A stretch of DNA of 64,000 nt, taken from CAVRIA01 sp963721115. Lineage in GTDB: Bacteria; Desulfobacterota; Binatia; HRBIN30; CADEER01. Location: contig CAVRIA010000005.1 of the NCBI GenBank assembly GCA_963721115.1, positions 496,001 to 560,000 on the forward strand, given 5' to 3'. The notes under the pieces were generated by a model. That model was not told the origin of the DNA. It did not search any database and saw nothing but the letters and a program-made list of their open reading frames with translations. A program made the position numbers and the translations under genes. This document shows positions 1 to 10,692 of the stretch, one piece after another (positions within the stretch are counted from its first letter, which is position 1; every line of letters starts with the position of its first letter).

Positions 1-14
1 CTAACAACCTTGCC

Positions 15-782
15 TCACCGCGGTTGCTTGAACGCCGTCCAGCCGCGATCGCAGTTGAGGACCGCGCCGGTCAGGCTGCGCGACTCGTCGCTGGCCAGGA
101 AGACGACGAGGTCCGCGATCTCCTCCGGCGTCTGCAAGCCGGTGGCATGGCCCTTCGCAAAGCGCTCCTTCATCTCCTCGTTGCCGAAGATGAGGGCGTT
201 CATCGGCGTGTCGACATAGCCCGGGCTGATGGCGTTTACCCGGATGTTCATCGCCCCGCAGCCGACCGCCATGGATCTGGTGAGCATAGCCACGCCGCCC
301 TTGGACGCCGCGTAGCCGTCGAGGCCGCCGAGGGGCAGGTGCGCCATCGACGAGGCGGTGTTGATGATCGTCCCGCCGCCCGCCGCGGCGATCTCCGGAA
401 TGGCGTACTTCGAGCAGTAGAAGACGCTCGACAGGTTGATTCGGATGACGCGGTCCCACACCTCCGGCTCGACGGCGGGGGTGAAGCCGTCCTGAAAGGG
501 AATGGCGATGCCCGCGTTGTTGTAGAGAACGTGCAGCGCGCCGAACTCGCCGACCGCGGCGCGCACCGTGCGCTCGGCGTCGGCGGCGCTGCCGGCGTCG
601 GCGGCGAAGGCCTTCGCCGAGCCGCCGGCCTGCGCGATCCGCGCCGCCGTCTCCGCCGCCGTCTCCCCGTTCAGATCCGCCACCAGGACCCGCGCCCCTT
701 CCCTGGCCAGCGCCAGGGCGCCGGCGCGCCCCAGCCCGGATCCCCCTCCGGTCACGATCGCCACCTTGCCCTCGAGTCGCAT
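15..782 (-). CDS. SDR family oxidoreductase
   Basis: This is a 255-residue classical short-chain dehydrogenase/reductase, a cytosolic NAD(P)-dependent alcohol/ketone oxidoreductase of unknown substrate. The Rossmann glycine motif TGGGSGLG is at residues 11-18, NNAG at about 88-91, the catalytic Ser at about 144-145, and YAASK at about 157-161. The length is typical for the family. The frame stays open 32 codons upstream, but I chose the ATG at 782 because AGGAGGGA lies at 788-795 (minus strand) at good spacing and the next residues are the usual MRLEGKVAIVTG-type start. It is transcribed away from the Mla operon, so the space between 783 and 1161 may hold divergent promoters. Fold confidence is high; the substrate cannot be read. 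Confidence 0.9.
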   Translation of the reverse strand: MRLEGKVAIVTGGGSGLGRAGALALAREGARVLVADLNGETAAETAARIAQAGGSAKAFAADAGSAADAERTVRAAVGEFGALHVLYNNAGIAIPFQDGFTPAVEPEVWDRVIRINLSSVFYCSKYAIPEIAAAGGGTIINTASSMAHLPLGGLDGYAASKGGVAMLTRSMAVGCGAMNIRVNAISPGYVDTPMNALIFGNEEMKERFAKGHATGLQTPEEIADLVVFLASDESRSLTGAVLNCDRGWTAFKQPR

Positions 783-998
783 CGCCGTCCCTCCTCGCCG
801 TCCAACATGCAGCGAAAGGGGCCGCCGGGCAACGGCGGGCGCCGCGCCACGAGTCCCGCACCGACAACGGGGGTCCACCCGAGGGGCGCCGGGGTGCGTC
901 CGGCGGGATTCCGCAATCTCACTCGGAGATCAGGAGCCCCTCCGCCTCCCCGTTGATACAAGGAACCGGTTTGTCTCCGGACCTGGCGGTCGGCCCCA

Positions 999-1082
999 TT
1001 GTGGTGCGGGCCTCCGGCCTGCACGGCGGCCCCCAGGGCCGCTCCCCTCACCCCCCGTGCAGGCGGGACGCCTGCACCACAA
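999..1082. repeat. Palindromic intergenic repeat (GTGCAGGC family)
   Basis: Two arms, TGTGGTGCGGGCCTCCGG... at 999 and ...GGCGGGACGCCTGCACCACA ending at 1082, are imperfect inverted complements around a GC-rich centre. A half copy of the same motif (GTGCAGGCGAGACGCCCGCA) occurs at about 41716-41736. It lies in the divergent region between the SDR and mlaE and looks like a dispersed non-coding element rather than an operator. Confidence 0.6.
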
Positions 1083-1161
1083 CAACAGCCGCGCACTCCT
1101 CCCTCGGCTGCCGGATCTCGGTTTGTCGCGCCGCCGCGGCCGGAATGATAAGGAAAACGAA

Positions 1162-2286
1162 GTGGCCGCGGACCGAGACTACCAGCTGGAGACGCAGGCG
1201 CGGGACGGCGCCGTGACCGTGGCCCTGCGCGGGCGGGTGACGGTGAACAACGCGCAGGAGCTGCTGAACGAGATCGCCGCCAGCCTGCCGTCCGGCGGCC
1301 GCGACCTGTCTCTCGATCTGTCGGGGGTCGAGTACTTCGACAGCGGTGGCGGCGCCGTCATCATCCGGCTGCGCCAGCAGGTCGAGGCGGGCGGGGGCCA
1401 TCTGCACATCGCGAGCTCGACCCCGGACATCGACGGCTTCCTCGAGCTGATCGACCAGGAGGCGCTGCTGCGGCCGCCGCCGCCGCCGCCGGTGCCGCCC
1501 GGCCTGGTCCAACAGGTCGGCGACGCGGTCCTGCAGGCCGCCGCCGGGGCGCACGAATTCGTCGTCTTCACCGGCGAGATGATGATCGGCCTGGGCGAGG
1601 CAGTGCTGCGGCCGCGCCGCATGCGCTGGCGCGACACCTGGGCGTACATGGAGCGCGCCGGTGTGGGGGGGCTACCGATCGTCGCCCTGATCTCCTTCCT
1701 CATGGGGCTGATCACCGCCTTCCAGGCCGCCGTGCAGCTCACCCAATTCGGCGCCGACATCTACGTCGCCAACCTGGTCGGTCTCTCCATCGTGCGCGAG
1801 CTGGGCCCGCTGATGACCGCGATCATCGCCGCGGGTCGGTCCGGAGCCGCCTTCGCGGCCGAGATCGGCACCATGAAGGTGGGGGAGGAGGTCGACGCGC
1901 TGGCGGCGATGGGCCTGGATCGGACCCGCTTCCTGGTCACGCCCAAGGTCGTCGCCCTGGTGACCATGCTCCCTTGCCTGACCCTGTTCGCCGACCTGTG
2001 CGGCATCCTCGGCGGAATGGTGGTGGCCGTCGCCGGCCTCGATCTGCCGGCGCAGGTCTACCTGCGGCAGATGCGCATCTCGATGACCACCTGGGACGTC
2101 TACTCGGGGCTGATCAAGAGCGTCGTCTTCGGCCTCCTGATCGCGCAGATCGGCTGCATGCGCGGCCTCCAGGCCCGCAGCGGCGCCGAGAGCGTGGGCC
2201 GCAGCACGACGTCGGCGATCGTCTCCGGCATTTTCCTGATCATCGTCGCCGACGCGGTCTTCACGGTGCTGTTCCATGACTGGTGA
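1162..2286 (+). CDS. mlaE: MlaE-type ABC permease with N-terminal STAS domain
   Basis: This 374-residue inner-membrane permease belongs to an MCE/Mla phospholipid-transport ABC system. Residues about 5-105 form a STAS domain (SLDLSGVEYFDSGGGAVI region), followed by a Pro-rich linker (residues about 110-118) and then the MlaE/YrbE permease with four to five hydrophobic segments and the conserved IVRELGPLMTAIIAAGRSGA block. The open frame extends far upstream without homology. I chose the GTG at 1162 because AAGGAAA precedes it and the STAS domain starts at once. STAS-MlaE fusions are known in proteobacteria; in E. coli the STAS protein MlaB is separate. The stop overlaps mlaF by 11 bp, so the genes are translationally coupled. 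Confidence 0.9.
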   Translation: MAADRDYQLETQARDGAVTVALRGRVTVNNAQELLNEIAASLPSGGRDLSLDLSGVEYFDSGGGAVIIRLRQQVEAGGGHLHIASSTPDIDGFLELIDQEALLRPPPPPPVPPGLVQQVGDAVLQAAAGAHEFVVFTGEMMIGLGEAVLRPRRMRWRDTWAYMERAGVGGLPIVALISFLMGLITAFQAAVQLTQFGADIYVANLVGLSIVRELGPLMTAIIAAGRSGAAFAAEIGTMKVGEEVDALAAMGLDRTRFLVTPKVVALVTMLPCLTLFADLCGILGGMVVAVAGLDLPAQVYLRQMRISMTTWDVYSGLIKSVVFGLLIAQIGCMRGLQARSGAESVGRSTTSAIVSGIFLIIVADAVFTVLFHDW

Positions 2287-3049
2287 CGGCGACGGGGGCG
2301 CACCGGTAATCCGGGTCGAGCGCCTGACCGCCAAGTACGGCGACCGCGTCATCCTCAACGACGTCTCGTGCGACGTGCGGCGCGGCGAGGTGTTCGTCAT
2401 CGTCGGCGGCTCGGGCTGCGGCAAGACCACCCTGCTGCGCCACATGATCGGCCTGCAACGGCCGGCGAGCGGACGCGTCTTCGTCGAGGGCGACGACCTG
2501 ACGCGCGAGGACGAGGACGGGCTGCGCCGCATCCAGCAACGGATGGGGGTGACGTTCCAGGGCGGCGCGCTGTTCGGCTCGATGACGCTGGGCGAGAACG
2601 TCGCGCTGCCCCTGCAGGAGTATACCGCGTTGCCGCGCGAGACCATCGATCTGCTGGTGCGCATGAAGCTGAGCATGGTGAAGCTGACCGGGGCCGAGGG
2701 CCTGCTCCCGGCCGAGCTCTCGGGCGGCATGAAGAAGCGCGCGGCGCTGGCGCGCGCGGTCGCCCTCGATCCGAGCATCCTGTTCTTCGACGAGCCGTCG
2801 GCCGGCCTCGACCCGGTCATCTCGGCCGAGCTCGACGAGCTGATCGTGCAGCTCAACCACAGCCTGGGCACCACCATGGTGGTCGTGTCGCACGAGCTGT
2901 CCAGCATCTTCACCATCGCCACCCGGGTGATCATGCTCGACGCGGAGACCAAGAACATCATCGCGGAGGGCGATCCGCACGAGCTGCGCGAGCACAGCGA
3001 GGACCCGCGCGTGCACGCCTTCTTCAACCGCGAGCCGCGCAGGCATTGA
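2276..3049 (+). CDS. mlaF: MlaF-type ABC transporter ATPase
   Basis: This 257-residue ABC ATPase energises the MlaE permease encoded just upstream. The Walker A is GGSGCGKT (residues 44-51), the signature is LSGGM, which is characteristic of the MlaF branch rather than LSGGQ, and Walker B is ILFFDEPSAGLDP followed by an H-loop (VVSHEL). The length is normal for MlaF. The ATG at 2276 lies inside the end of mlaE, giving an 11-bp overlap. Together with the MCE protein and the lipoprotein that follow, it forms a complete importer/exporter unit for glycerophospholipids at the cell envelope. Direction of transport is not readable. Confidence 0.92.
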   Translation: MTGDGDGGAPVIRVERLTAKYGDRVILNDVSCDVRRGEVFVIVGGSGCGKTTLLRHMIGLQRPASGRVFVEGDDLTREDEDGLRRIQQRMGVTFQGGALFGSMTLGENVALPLQEYTALPRETIDLLVRMKLSMVKLTGAEGLLPAELSGGMKKRAALARAVALDPSILFFDEPSAGLDPVISAELDELIVQLNHSLGTTMVVVSHELSSIFTIATRVIMLDAETKNIIAEGDPHELREHSEDPRVHAFFNREPRRH

Positions 3050-3106
3050 AGGGCCGGCGGCGACGTGATCAACGGAAAGCAGAGAACGAGCCTCGGGAGA
3101 CGTTGA

Positions 3107-4048
3107 GTGGCCACGGAAGCGCGCAAATTGAGAGTCGGTACCTTCGCCATCGCCGCGACGGTGATCGGCGTCGCCACCGCGATCTGGCTCGGCGCCAGTC
3201 ATTGGCTGGAGGACACCAGTCTCATGGTCACCTACTTCTCCGAATCCGTGCAGGGCCTCGAGCCCGGCGCGGCGGTGAAGTACCGCGGCGTCCCGGCCGG
3301 ACGGGTGGAGCACATCGACATCGCGCCGGACGGCGACCTCATCCAGGTGGTGATGAGCATCGACACGGAGTTCGCCGAGTCGGTGCGCGAGGACGAGACG
3401 CTACGCGCCTCGTTGCAGCTCGCCGGGATCACCGGCCTGCGCTACGTCGAGATCGACCGCCACAGCGGCGAGTCGCTGCAGGAATCGCCCAAGCTGAACT
3501 TCAAGCCGCCCTATCCGTACATCCCGGCGACCCCGTCGAGCTTCAAGGCCGTCACGGACGCCCTGCAGGACATCTACGACAAGGTGATGAGCGTCGACCT
3601 GGCGGGGATCTCGGCCGATGCTCGGACGACGCTGCAGGCCGCCGACCTGGTGCTGCGCGACGAGCGCATTCCCCGGATCCTGGGAAACCTGGCCGAGGCC
3701 TCGGAATCGGCCGCGCGCGTCACGCACAATGTCGAGGACATGACGGCGCGCGTCGAGCTCGAGCCGGCGGTGAAGCATCTGGAGGAGGCCACGGCACAGG
3801 CGGAGAAGCTCTTCACCGACCTCAACCGAAACGGTACGGGCGAGCAGATCCGCGACGTGGTCGGGAAGGTCGACGATCTCGCCGGCTCGGCGCGCGAGCT
3901 GGTGTTCGACCTCCAGGTCAGCGTCGAGCGGCTCAACCGCGTGATGGGCAACCTGGAGAACCTGAGCACCGAGGTGCGCCAGCAACCCTCGCGCCTGCTG
4001 TTTGCGCCGCCGCCGCCGTCGCGGCGCCCGGCCGAGGACAAGCGCTGA
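3107..4048 (+). CDS. mlaD: MlaD family MCE-domain protein
   Basis: This 313-residue periplasmic substrate-binding component has one N-terminal transmembrane anchor (residues about 9-28, TFAIAATVIGVATAIWLGA), then an MCE domain (about 38-115, containing VQGLEPGAAVKYRGVPAGRV), then a long helical, probably coiled-coil C-terminal region ending in a Pro/Arg-rich tail. That is the usual MlaD/PqiB-like layout with an extended helix. The start is a GTG at 3107 with GGGAG about 9 bases upstream. It follows mlaF by 57 bp and precedes the lipoprotein by 8 bp, so it is part of the same operon. Confidence 0.9.
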   Translation: MATEARKLRVGTFAIAATVIGVATAIWLGASHWLEDTSLMVTYFSESVQGLEPGAAVKYRGVPAGRVEHIDIAPDGDLIQVVMSIDTEFAESVREDETLRASLQLAGITGLRYVEIDRHSGESLQESPKLNFKPPYPYIPATPSSFKAVTDALQDIYDKVMSVDLAGISADARTTLQAADLVLRDERIPRILGNLAEASESAARVTHNVEDMTARVELEPAVKHLEEATAQAEKLFTDLNRNGTGEQIRDVVGKVDDLAGSARELVFDLQVSVERLNRVMGNLENLSTEVRQQPSRLLFAPPPPSRRPAEDKR

Positions 4049-4056
4049 CCACGGCC

Positions 4057-4668
4057 ATGCCGCGCGCCACCGTCGCCCTGTCGCTGTTGCTGGCCCTCGC
4101 GGGCTGCGCCAGCCTGTCCGTCAAGCCGCCGCAGGTGCGGGAGTACACCCTCGCCTACGACCCGCCCGCTCTCGGGCTGACACCGCTGCCGGTGGTGCTG
4201 CGCGTCGTGCCGTTGCAGGTCGCCTCCGCGTACGCGGGCCAGGGAATCGTCTACCGCGACAGCGCCTACGACATCGGCTCCTACCCCTATCAACACTGGG
4301 TCACCGACCCTGGCGGCATGGTGACCGATCTGCTGGCCCGCGATCTGTCGGCCTCGGCAGCGTACCGCCTCGTGCAGGAGGGCCCGTCCCTGCTGCCGAG
4401 CGACTACGATCTGGCGGGGCGCATCGGCGCGATCGAGGAGCGCCTGACCGACGGGTGCAGCGCGCATCTCGAGCTGCGCATCGCCGTCCACCGCCGGCGC
4501 GGCAGGCGAGACCGCGTCTTGCTGAACCGCGCCTACTCCGCCGACCGGCCCTGCGACGGCAAGGCGACCGCCGCCACCGTCGCCGCCATGAGCAAGGCCC
4601 TGGAGCAGATCTCGAGCGAGCTGCAGCGGGACGTCCACCAGGCCATCGCCGCCAATCTCGCCGAATGA
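4057..4668 (+). CDS. ABC-type transport auxiliary lipoprotein (PqiC/YmbA-like)
   Basis: This is a 203-residue predicted outer-membrane lipoprotein. The signal peptide ends in the lipobox LALAGC with the lipidated Cys at about residue 17. The rest resembles the ABC-type transport auxiliary lipoproteins (PqiC-like) that accompany MCE systems: a YTL-type strand after the linker, RVVPLQVASAYAGQGIVYR (substrate-system core), and a C-terminal helix. The frame is open far upstream, but the ATG at 4057, 8 bp after mlaD, is the only start giving a signal peptide. It is the last gene of the operon and is inferred to anchor the transporter at the outer membrane. Confidence 0.82.
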   Translation: MPRATVALSLLLALAGCASLSVKPPQVREYTLAYDPPALGLTPLPVVLRVVPLQVASAYAGQGIVYRDSAYDIGSYPYQHWVTDPGGMVTDLLARDLSASAAYRLVQEGPSLLPSDYDLAGRIGAIEERLTDGCSAHLELRIAVHRRRGRRDRVLLNRAYSADRPCDGKATAATVAAMSKALEQISSELQRDVHQAIAANLAE

Positions 4669-4689
4669 GGCAAGTTGTTCGCTATTCGT

Positions 4690-4850
4690 GTCGTCCCCGG
4701 GCTACGCCGGATCATTCGAGCTGAGAAACACACGGACTTTCGGAACAGGCTGAGGCTCAGGCTCGGGCTCAGGCTCAGCCTCGAGCAAGCGGATCCTCAG
4801 CCTCAGCCTAAGCCTGAGCCGCAGCCTGTTCAAAAAGTTTCTCGCCGAAC
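4690..4850. repeat. AGGCTGAGGCTC hairpin repeat, single copy
   Basis: The arms AACAGGCTGAGGCTCAGGCT (from 4745) and the matching run of CAGCCT/AAGCCTGAGCC units ending in CAGCCTGTTC (about 4837) are complementary and would form a long hairpin. The left flank carries TCATTCGAGCTGAGAAACAC, the exact reverse complement of a block in each unit of the tandem array at 17.2-18.2 kb, so this is an inverted single copy of that family. Six-base periodicity makes it look like an Arg-Leu protein in translation; I do not call a gene. Confidence 0.75.
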
Positions 4851-4897
4851 GATCGCGCGCAGCCCGCGGGCAACACGAACAACCCAACAACCCGCAC

Positions 4898-5383
4898 TCA
4901 GATTTCCGCCTCGCCGAGGAGGCGGATCGCCTCGACATACAGACCGCGCTTCAACGCACCGTAGGTGGCGCGGCTCTTGTTCGCCAGCGCCGCAGCGCGA
5001 GCGACGGCAGCGGAGAGCACCTCGCCGGCGGGGACCGACTCGTCGACGACCCGCAGCGCCGCCGCTTCGCCGCCGCCGATGCGGCGGCCGCTGAGAATCA
5101 GGTCGCGGCGGGTCGCGGCGTCGAGCTTGGCGCCGATCAGCGCCTGCATGCCAGGGGCGAGCGGCAGCTGGATGTCGACCTCCGGCAGGCAGAAGAAGCC
5201 GCGGTCGGCACGCATGACGCGGTAGTCGTGCGCCAGCGCGAACATGCCGCCGCCGGCGAAGGAGTGGCCGTTCATCGCCGCCACGGTGGGAATCGGCAGC
5301 GCCAGCATGCGACCGAGAAAGCGCAGGAAGTGGCACTCTCGTCGACTTGCGGCGCGAAGGAGCGGTCCTCGCGCGCAGAGCAC
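4898..5383 (-). pseudogene. 5'-truncated enoyl-CoA hydratase/isomerase
   Basis: This is the C-terminal two-thirds of a crotonase-fold protein. The oxyanion-hole region (PTVAAMNGHSFAGGGMFALA) and the following helix and loop (FFCLPEVDIQLPLAPGMQAL) are intact. The N-terminal 60-80 residues of a normal enoyl-CoA hydratase, including the first oxyanion-hole segment, are missing. Recognisable sequence begins near 5340 (HFLRFLGRMLALP), and upstream the reading frame runs into unrelated sequence and a repeat-like CACCGGCTC motif. The stop at 4898 is normal. I read it as a deletion remnant. Less likely, it is a functional short protein starting at the ATG at 5383. Confidence 0.75.
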
Positions 5384-5391
5384 TCACCGGC

Positions 5392-6981
<1,590 letters not shown>

Positions 6982-7205
6982 GCTGGTCGGCTCCGTGTCA
7001 CTACAAGCCCTCTATCGAACCGTCCATCGATGATCAACGAGCCCGGCGCCACCGTTGAAGAAGCGGGGCCGCCGCCAAGAGGTGTAGCTGTTCGGGTCCA
7101 CCGCCATTGGGCCAAAGCGTCGCATTCTTGTTACAGCGGCATTGCAGCAATAGGGAAAGGGCACCTCGACCCCGTCGCCGGACCACTTCGGGAGGCAACC
7201 CGTCG

Positions 7206-7221
7206 TGGCATCTGCATTGCT
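7206..7221 (+). promoter_or_regulatory. Candidate sigma-54 (-24/-12) promoter
   Basis: The sequence TGGCATCTGCATTGCT matches the sigma-54 consensus TGGCACR-N4-TTGCW with exact spacing and two mismatches, keeping the essential GG and GC. Transcription would start near 7232, about 11 bases before the kinase ATG at 7243. A sigma-54 activator gene lies immediately divergent. A chance match cannot be excluded from sequence alone. Confidence 0.45.
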
Positions 7222-7242
7222 GTTTGCCCGGTTGGTGCTCCC

Positions 7243-8526
7243 ATGAGCCACGATCAGATCGCCAACGCGGCGCCACGGCACCGGGGCCAGTCGCCCGGGC
7301 AGGGGCCGCGGCCGGCGAAGTCGCCCGTGTCGATGCGGGCGGACGACACCATCTGGCGCGCGGCGTTCGAGCGCAACCCGCTCGGCGCGGCGGTGGTCGG
7401 GGGAGACGGCCGCCTCTGCCACGTCAATGAACGCTTGTGCTCGATGCTCGGTCGCGCCGGCGAGGAGCTGATCGGTCGCTCTCTGCTGGACTTCACGCAC
7501 CCGGACGACGCCGCCGGCGACGGCGAGTGGCTGCGCCGGCTGACGGCCGAAGGCGCCTCCGAGTCTCGCGCCGAGAAGCGCTGGATCCGCCGTGACGGCA
7601 GCGTGTCATGGGCGAGCGTAACCGCCTCCCGCCTCGGCCGAGAAGGCGGAGAGCCGCGCATCCTGCTGATGGCCGAGGACGTCGCCGAGCAAAAGCGCGC
7701 CGATGCGGCCCTGGGCGAGAACGAGGAGGCGCCACACGAGAGCCGCCGCACCGAGACGGAGTTACGCCAGCTCAACGAGGACCTGGAGCGCCGCGTGGGC
7801 GAGCGGACGCGCGAGCTGGAGACTCTCAACAAGGAGCTCGAGTCGTTCAGCTACTCCGTCTCGCACGACCTGCGCGCTCCCCTGCGCGCGATCCAGGGAT
7901 TCAGCGAAGCCCTGGCGGAGGACTGCGCCGACCGGCTGGGCGAGGACGGCCTCGGCTACCTGTCGCGCATTCGAGCCGCGGCAGAGCGCATGGGGCACCT
8001 GATCGGCGCGCTGCTCGAGCTCTCGCGCTTGATGCGCGCGACCCCGCAGCGCCGGCCGGTAAATCTGAGCACCCTGGCGTGGTCGGTAGCGAACGACCTC
8101 CAGCGGCGGCACGCGGCGCGTCAGGTGGAGGTGGTGATCCAGGAGGACCTGGTCGCCGAGGCGGACGGTGACCTGATGCGCACGGCGCTGGAGAATCTGC
8201 TCGAGAACGCCTGGAAGTACACCGGCCAGCACGAACGCGCCCGCGTCGAGTTCGGCGTCGCCGGCGAGCGCGCCGGGGCGCGCGTCTACGTCGTGCGCGA
8301 CGACGGCGCCGGCTTCGACATGGCGCACGCCGGCAAGCTCTTCACTCCGTTTCAACGCCTGCACGCGCCATCCGAGTTCGCCGGAGACGGGATCGGCTTG
8401 GCCACCGTGGCGCGCATCATTCGCCGGCACGGCGGCGAGATCTGGGCCGAGGCGGCTCCGGAGCGCGGCGCCTCCTTCTTCTTCACTCTCGGGGGGCTTT
8501 GCACAAAAGGTCCGGATGCGGGTTGA
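7243..8526 (+). CDS. PAS-domain sensor histidine kinase
   Basis: This is a 427-residue cytosolic sensor kinase: a PAS domain (about 35-150), a short coiled coil, a HisKA dimerisation domain with the phospho-acceptor His at residue 208 (SYSVSHDLRAPLRAIQGFSE), and a HATPase_c domain with the N box (ENLLENAWKYT) and G1 box (DDGAGFD). It has no transmembrane segment and resembles bacteriophytochrome-type or light/redox kinases of the HWE-adjacent class. The frame is open well upstream. I chose the ATG at 7243 because homology begins soon after and a candidate sigma-54 promoter sits just upstream. No response regulator lies next to it. Confidence 0.88.
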   Translation: MSHDQIANAAPRHRGQSPGQGPRPAKSPVSMRADDTIWRAAFERNPLGAAVVGGDGRLCHVNERLCSMLGRAGEELIGRSLLDFTHPDDAAGDGEWLRRLTAEGASESRAEKRWIRRDGSVSWASVTASRLGREGGEPRILLMAEDVAEQKRADAALGENEEAPHESRRTETELRQLNEDLERRVGERTRELETLNKELESFSYSVSHDLRAPLRAIQGFSEALAEDCADRLGEDGLGYLSRIRAAAERMGHLIGALLELSRLMRATPQRRPVNLSTLAWSVANDLQRRHAARQVEVVIQEDLVAEADGDLMRTALENLLENAWKYTGQHERARVEFGVAGERAGARVYVVRDDGAGFDMAHAGKLFTPFQRLHAPSEFAGDGIGLATVARIIRRHGGEIWAEAAPERGASFFFTLGGLCTKGPDAG

Positions 8527-8530
8527 ATTC

Positions 8531-8614
8531 GTCATTCCCGCGAAAGCGAAAGCGGGAATCCATCGGACACCCCGCTAACCTCCCCATCTGGATGCCCGCT
8601 TTCGCGGGCATGAC
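8531..8614. repeat. GTCATTCCCGCGAAAGCGGG palindromic repeat
   Basis: GTCATTCCCGCGAAAG at 8531 and CTTTCGCGGGCATGAC ending at 8614 form a long imperfect hairpin, with an internal repetition of GCGAAA. This motif is a very common dispersed intergenic palindrome of proteobacterial genomes (established knowledge). It lies downstream of the kinase and before the convergent SGNH-like gene, and could act as a transcription end. Confidence 0.75.
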
Positions 8615-8725
8615 GGTTGCCGTACGCCGGTGGAGCGAGCTTTTGCGCAAAGCCCGCTCGGGGAGAGCCAGGCGACGGCTGAGGTCGACAGCCGGCGTCC
8701 GGGCGCGCCGCCGCTCGGATCGCCG

Positions 8726-10059
8726 CTACCCGGCCTGGGACCCTGGCGCTGCCGGCTTCTCTCCCATTTCCCCGGCGATGTCGCGCGCGATCTCGGTCGC
8801 GATCAGATCGGTCCCGAGCTGGTTGAAGTGGCAGCAGAAGTCGCTGTAGACCGTGCGCGGCTCGTTCTCGAAGAGCATCGTCAGATCGAAGAAGCTCACT
8901 CCCGCCTCGCGCAGCGCCTTGCCGCGCTCGGCCAGCAGGGGATAGCCTTCGGGAACTCGCTCGACGCCCGTCCACTCCGGATCATAGGCGACGTCGAGCT
9001 CCTCTGCCGTGAGCGGCTTCGAGTCGGGCACGTACTGATTGGGCTGCAGGAAGTGGAAGTAGCGAATGCCGTTCGCCTTGCAGACGGCGGCCATCTGCTG
9101 CGACGAGCGCTGCCAGACGTCGGCCAGATCCTCGTACATCGCGTGCGGGCTGGGAAAGTCGACGCGCGGCCCGCGCACGCGCGGCGGCAGGATGTCGTCG
9201 TCGAGAAGAGCGGAGAGGTCCTTCATCTCGCCGCGCAGCGCGGCCCACTGGCGCTGGTCGAGGATGTCCCACAACGTGAGGAAGAAGACGCTGTCGCGGA
9301 AGGGGCGGCGGGCAAAGAAGTTGCGCAGCCGGCGCTGTCGCTCGCGGATGATCTCCACCTTGCCGAGATGCGTCATCGCCTCGATGTCGAGCCCCTGCCG
9401 CGCGTGCAGCTTCCAGTGGTACGGAAAGAACGGGTTGACGCCGTCCAGGATGTTCTCCATCGGTCCGTCGATCTCGTTGAAACCGTCGATGTCGATGACC
9501 ACGTCGTAGCGCGCGCCGCGCGCCAGCATGTAGTTGAGGATCAGCAGCTGCTGCGGCTGCTTGTAGCCGCCGAGGGCGGTGCTGACGACGTCGATCTGCT
9601 TGCCGTGGAACGGCGCGTGCCGCTGCAGCTCCGCCACCAGGGTGTCCTGGGACATGTAGAAGACCTGATCGGCTACCGAGCCGCCGAAGATCGCGATCAC
9701 GATCGCGTCGGACGATTTGTCGGTCAGCGGCGGGTCCTGGAAGAAGCCGTATTGATTGATCCCCTGCGCCTCGGGGTTCACCACGTACCCGAAGTACGGG
9801 TGAATGATGACCGGCTGGTCCGGCAGGTGCGCGTCCTTCAGCTTCTCGATCTCTTCGTCGAGCTCGGCCGAATCGTCCGTGTCGGTGCCCTGGCGCGAGC
9901 CGAGCAGGCGGCCCTGCACCTCACGCCGGGAAAAGGGGCGCTTCCGGTAGGACGGTAGACCAGCGCCGAGCCCCACTCCAGAAGAACCAGAGACAGGGCC
10001 GACGAGACGGCCAGGACGACGAGGTTGACCGCCAGCGACCCCTTCCGCCCGCGACTCAC
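8726..10059 (-). CDS. Membrane-anchored SGNH/GDSL-like protein, frameshifted
   Basis: This is about 440 residues once joined. The N-terminus (GTG at 10059, SD GGAGAAG) encodes one transmembrane anchor (AVNLVVLAVSSALSLVLLEW). The body, in another frame, carries SGNH-hydrolase-like blocks: FGGSVA with the nucleophile Ser, DGFNE (Asn block), and DFCCHFNQLG near the C-terminus with the Asp/His pair. The two frames part near 9944-9958, where CGGTAG is present twice, 8 bp apart. Removing one 8-bp copy would restore a continuous VYRKRPFSRR junction. This could be a real slippage mutation or an assembly error. The substrate is unknown; related proteins act on surface polysaccharides or lipids. Confidence 0.65.
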
Positions 10060-10133
10060 TCGCTTCTCCCCCTTTCACGCCGCGCGCTGTTCCCAAATTG
10101 GCCGCCGTCCGGTAAAAGCCTGCCATCGGTGGC

Positions 10134-10692
10134 GTGGAGGGTCGGTTGCCTGCTTCTCTCGATCTCGAAAACCAGATCGTCGCGGCCATTCGGCGCATCG
10201 TCCGGGCCATCGATCTCCATTCCCAGCACCTGCGGGAGCACTACGGCCTGACGGCGCCCCAGATCGCCGCGCTGCGGGAAGCCTCCCGCCTCGAGAGTGC
10301 GACGATCGGCGTCCCTCGCCCGCGCCCTCCATCTGAGCCAGCCGACGGTCTCGGGCATCGTCGACCGCCTCGAACGCCAGGGGCTCGTGAACCGAACCTC
10401 GTCGCCGAAGGATCGACGGGCCGTGGCCGTGCGCGTCACCGCCGCGGGCTCGAAGGTGTTGCGCGGCGCCCCGTCGCTGCTGGCCGACCGCTTTCGGCAC
10501 AACCTCGACCGGCTCGAGCAGTGGGAGCAGCTGTGGATTCTCTCCGCCCTGCAGCGCATCGCGTCGATGATGGACGCCGATGACATCGATGCCGCACCGG
10601 TGCTGACGACCGGACCACTGCCCGAAGCCCCGGCAGCCGAGGCCCCTCCCGCCCGGCGCCGACGCAAGGCCGGCCGCCCATCCCCCGCCTGA
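10134..10692 (+). CDS. MarR family transcriptional regulator, frameshifted
   Basis: The first frame (from GTG 10134, or TTG 10146 behind GGAGGG) gives the N-terminal helices, ending in YGLTAPQIAALREASRLESATIG. The second frame, to 10692, continues with SLARALHLSQPTVSGIVDRLE, the recognition helix and wing of a MarR winged helix, then KDRRAVAVRVTAAGSKV. The frames meet near 10308-10313, where a single extra G explains the shift. The Pro/Ala/Arg-rich tail after residue about 160 is unlike most MarR proteins. It is divergent from the SGNH-like gene, which may be its target (inference). Confidence 0.7.

Noticed and set aside
1..867. 288-residue minus-strand frame overlapping the SDR
   Set aside because: It is the shadow frame of the SDR at 15-782, with extreme Arg content and no motif.
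4702..4938. Small Arg-Leu repeat protein
   Set aside because: It comes from the six-base-period hairpin repeat; no start signal or conservation.
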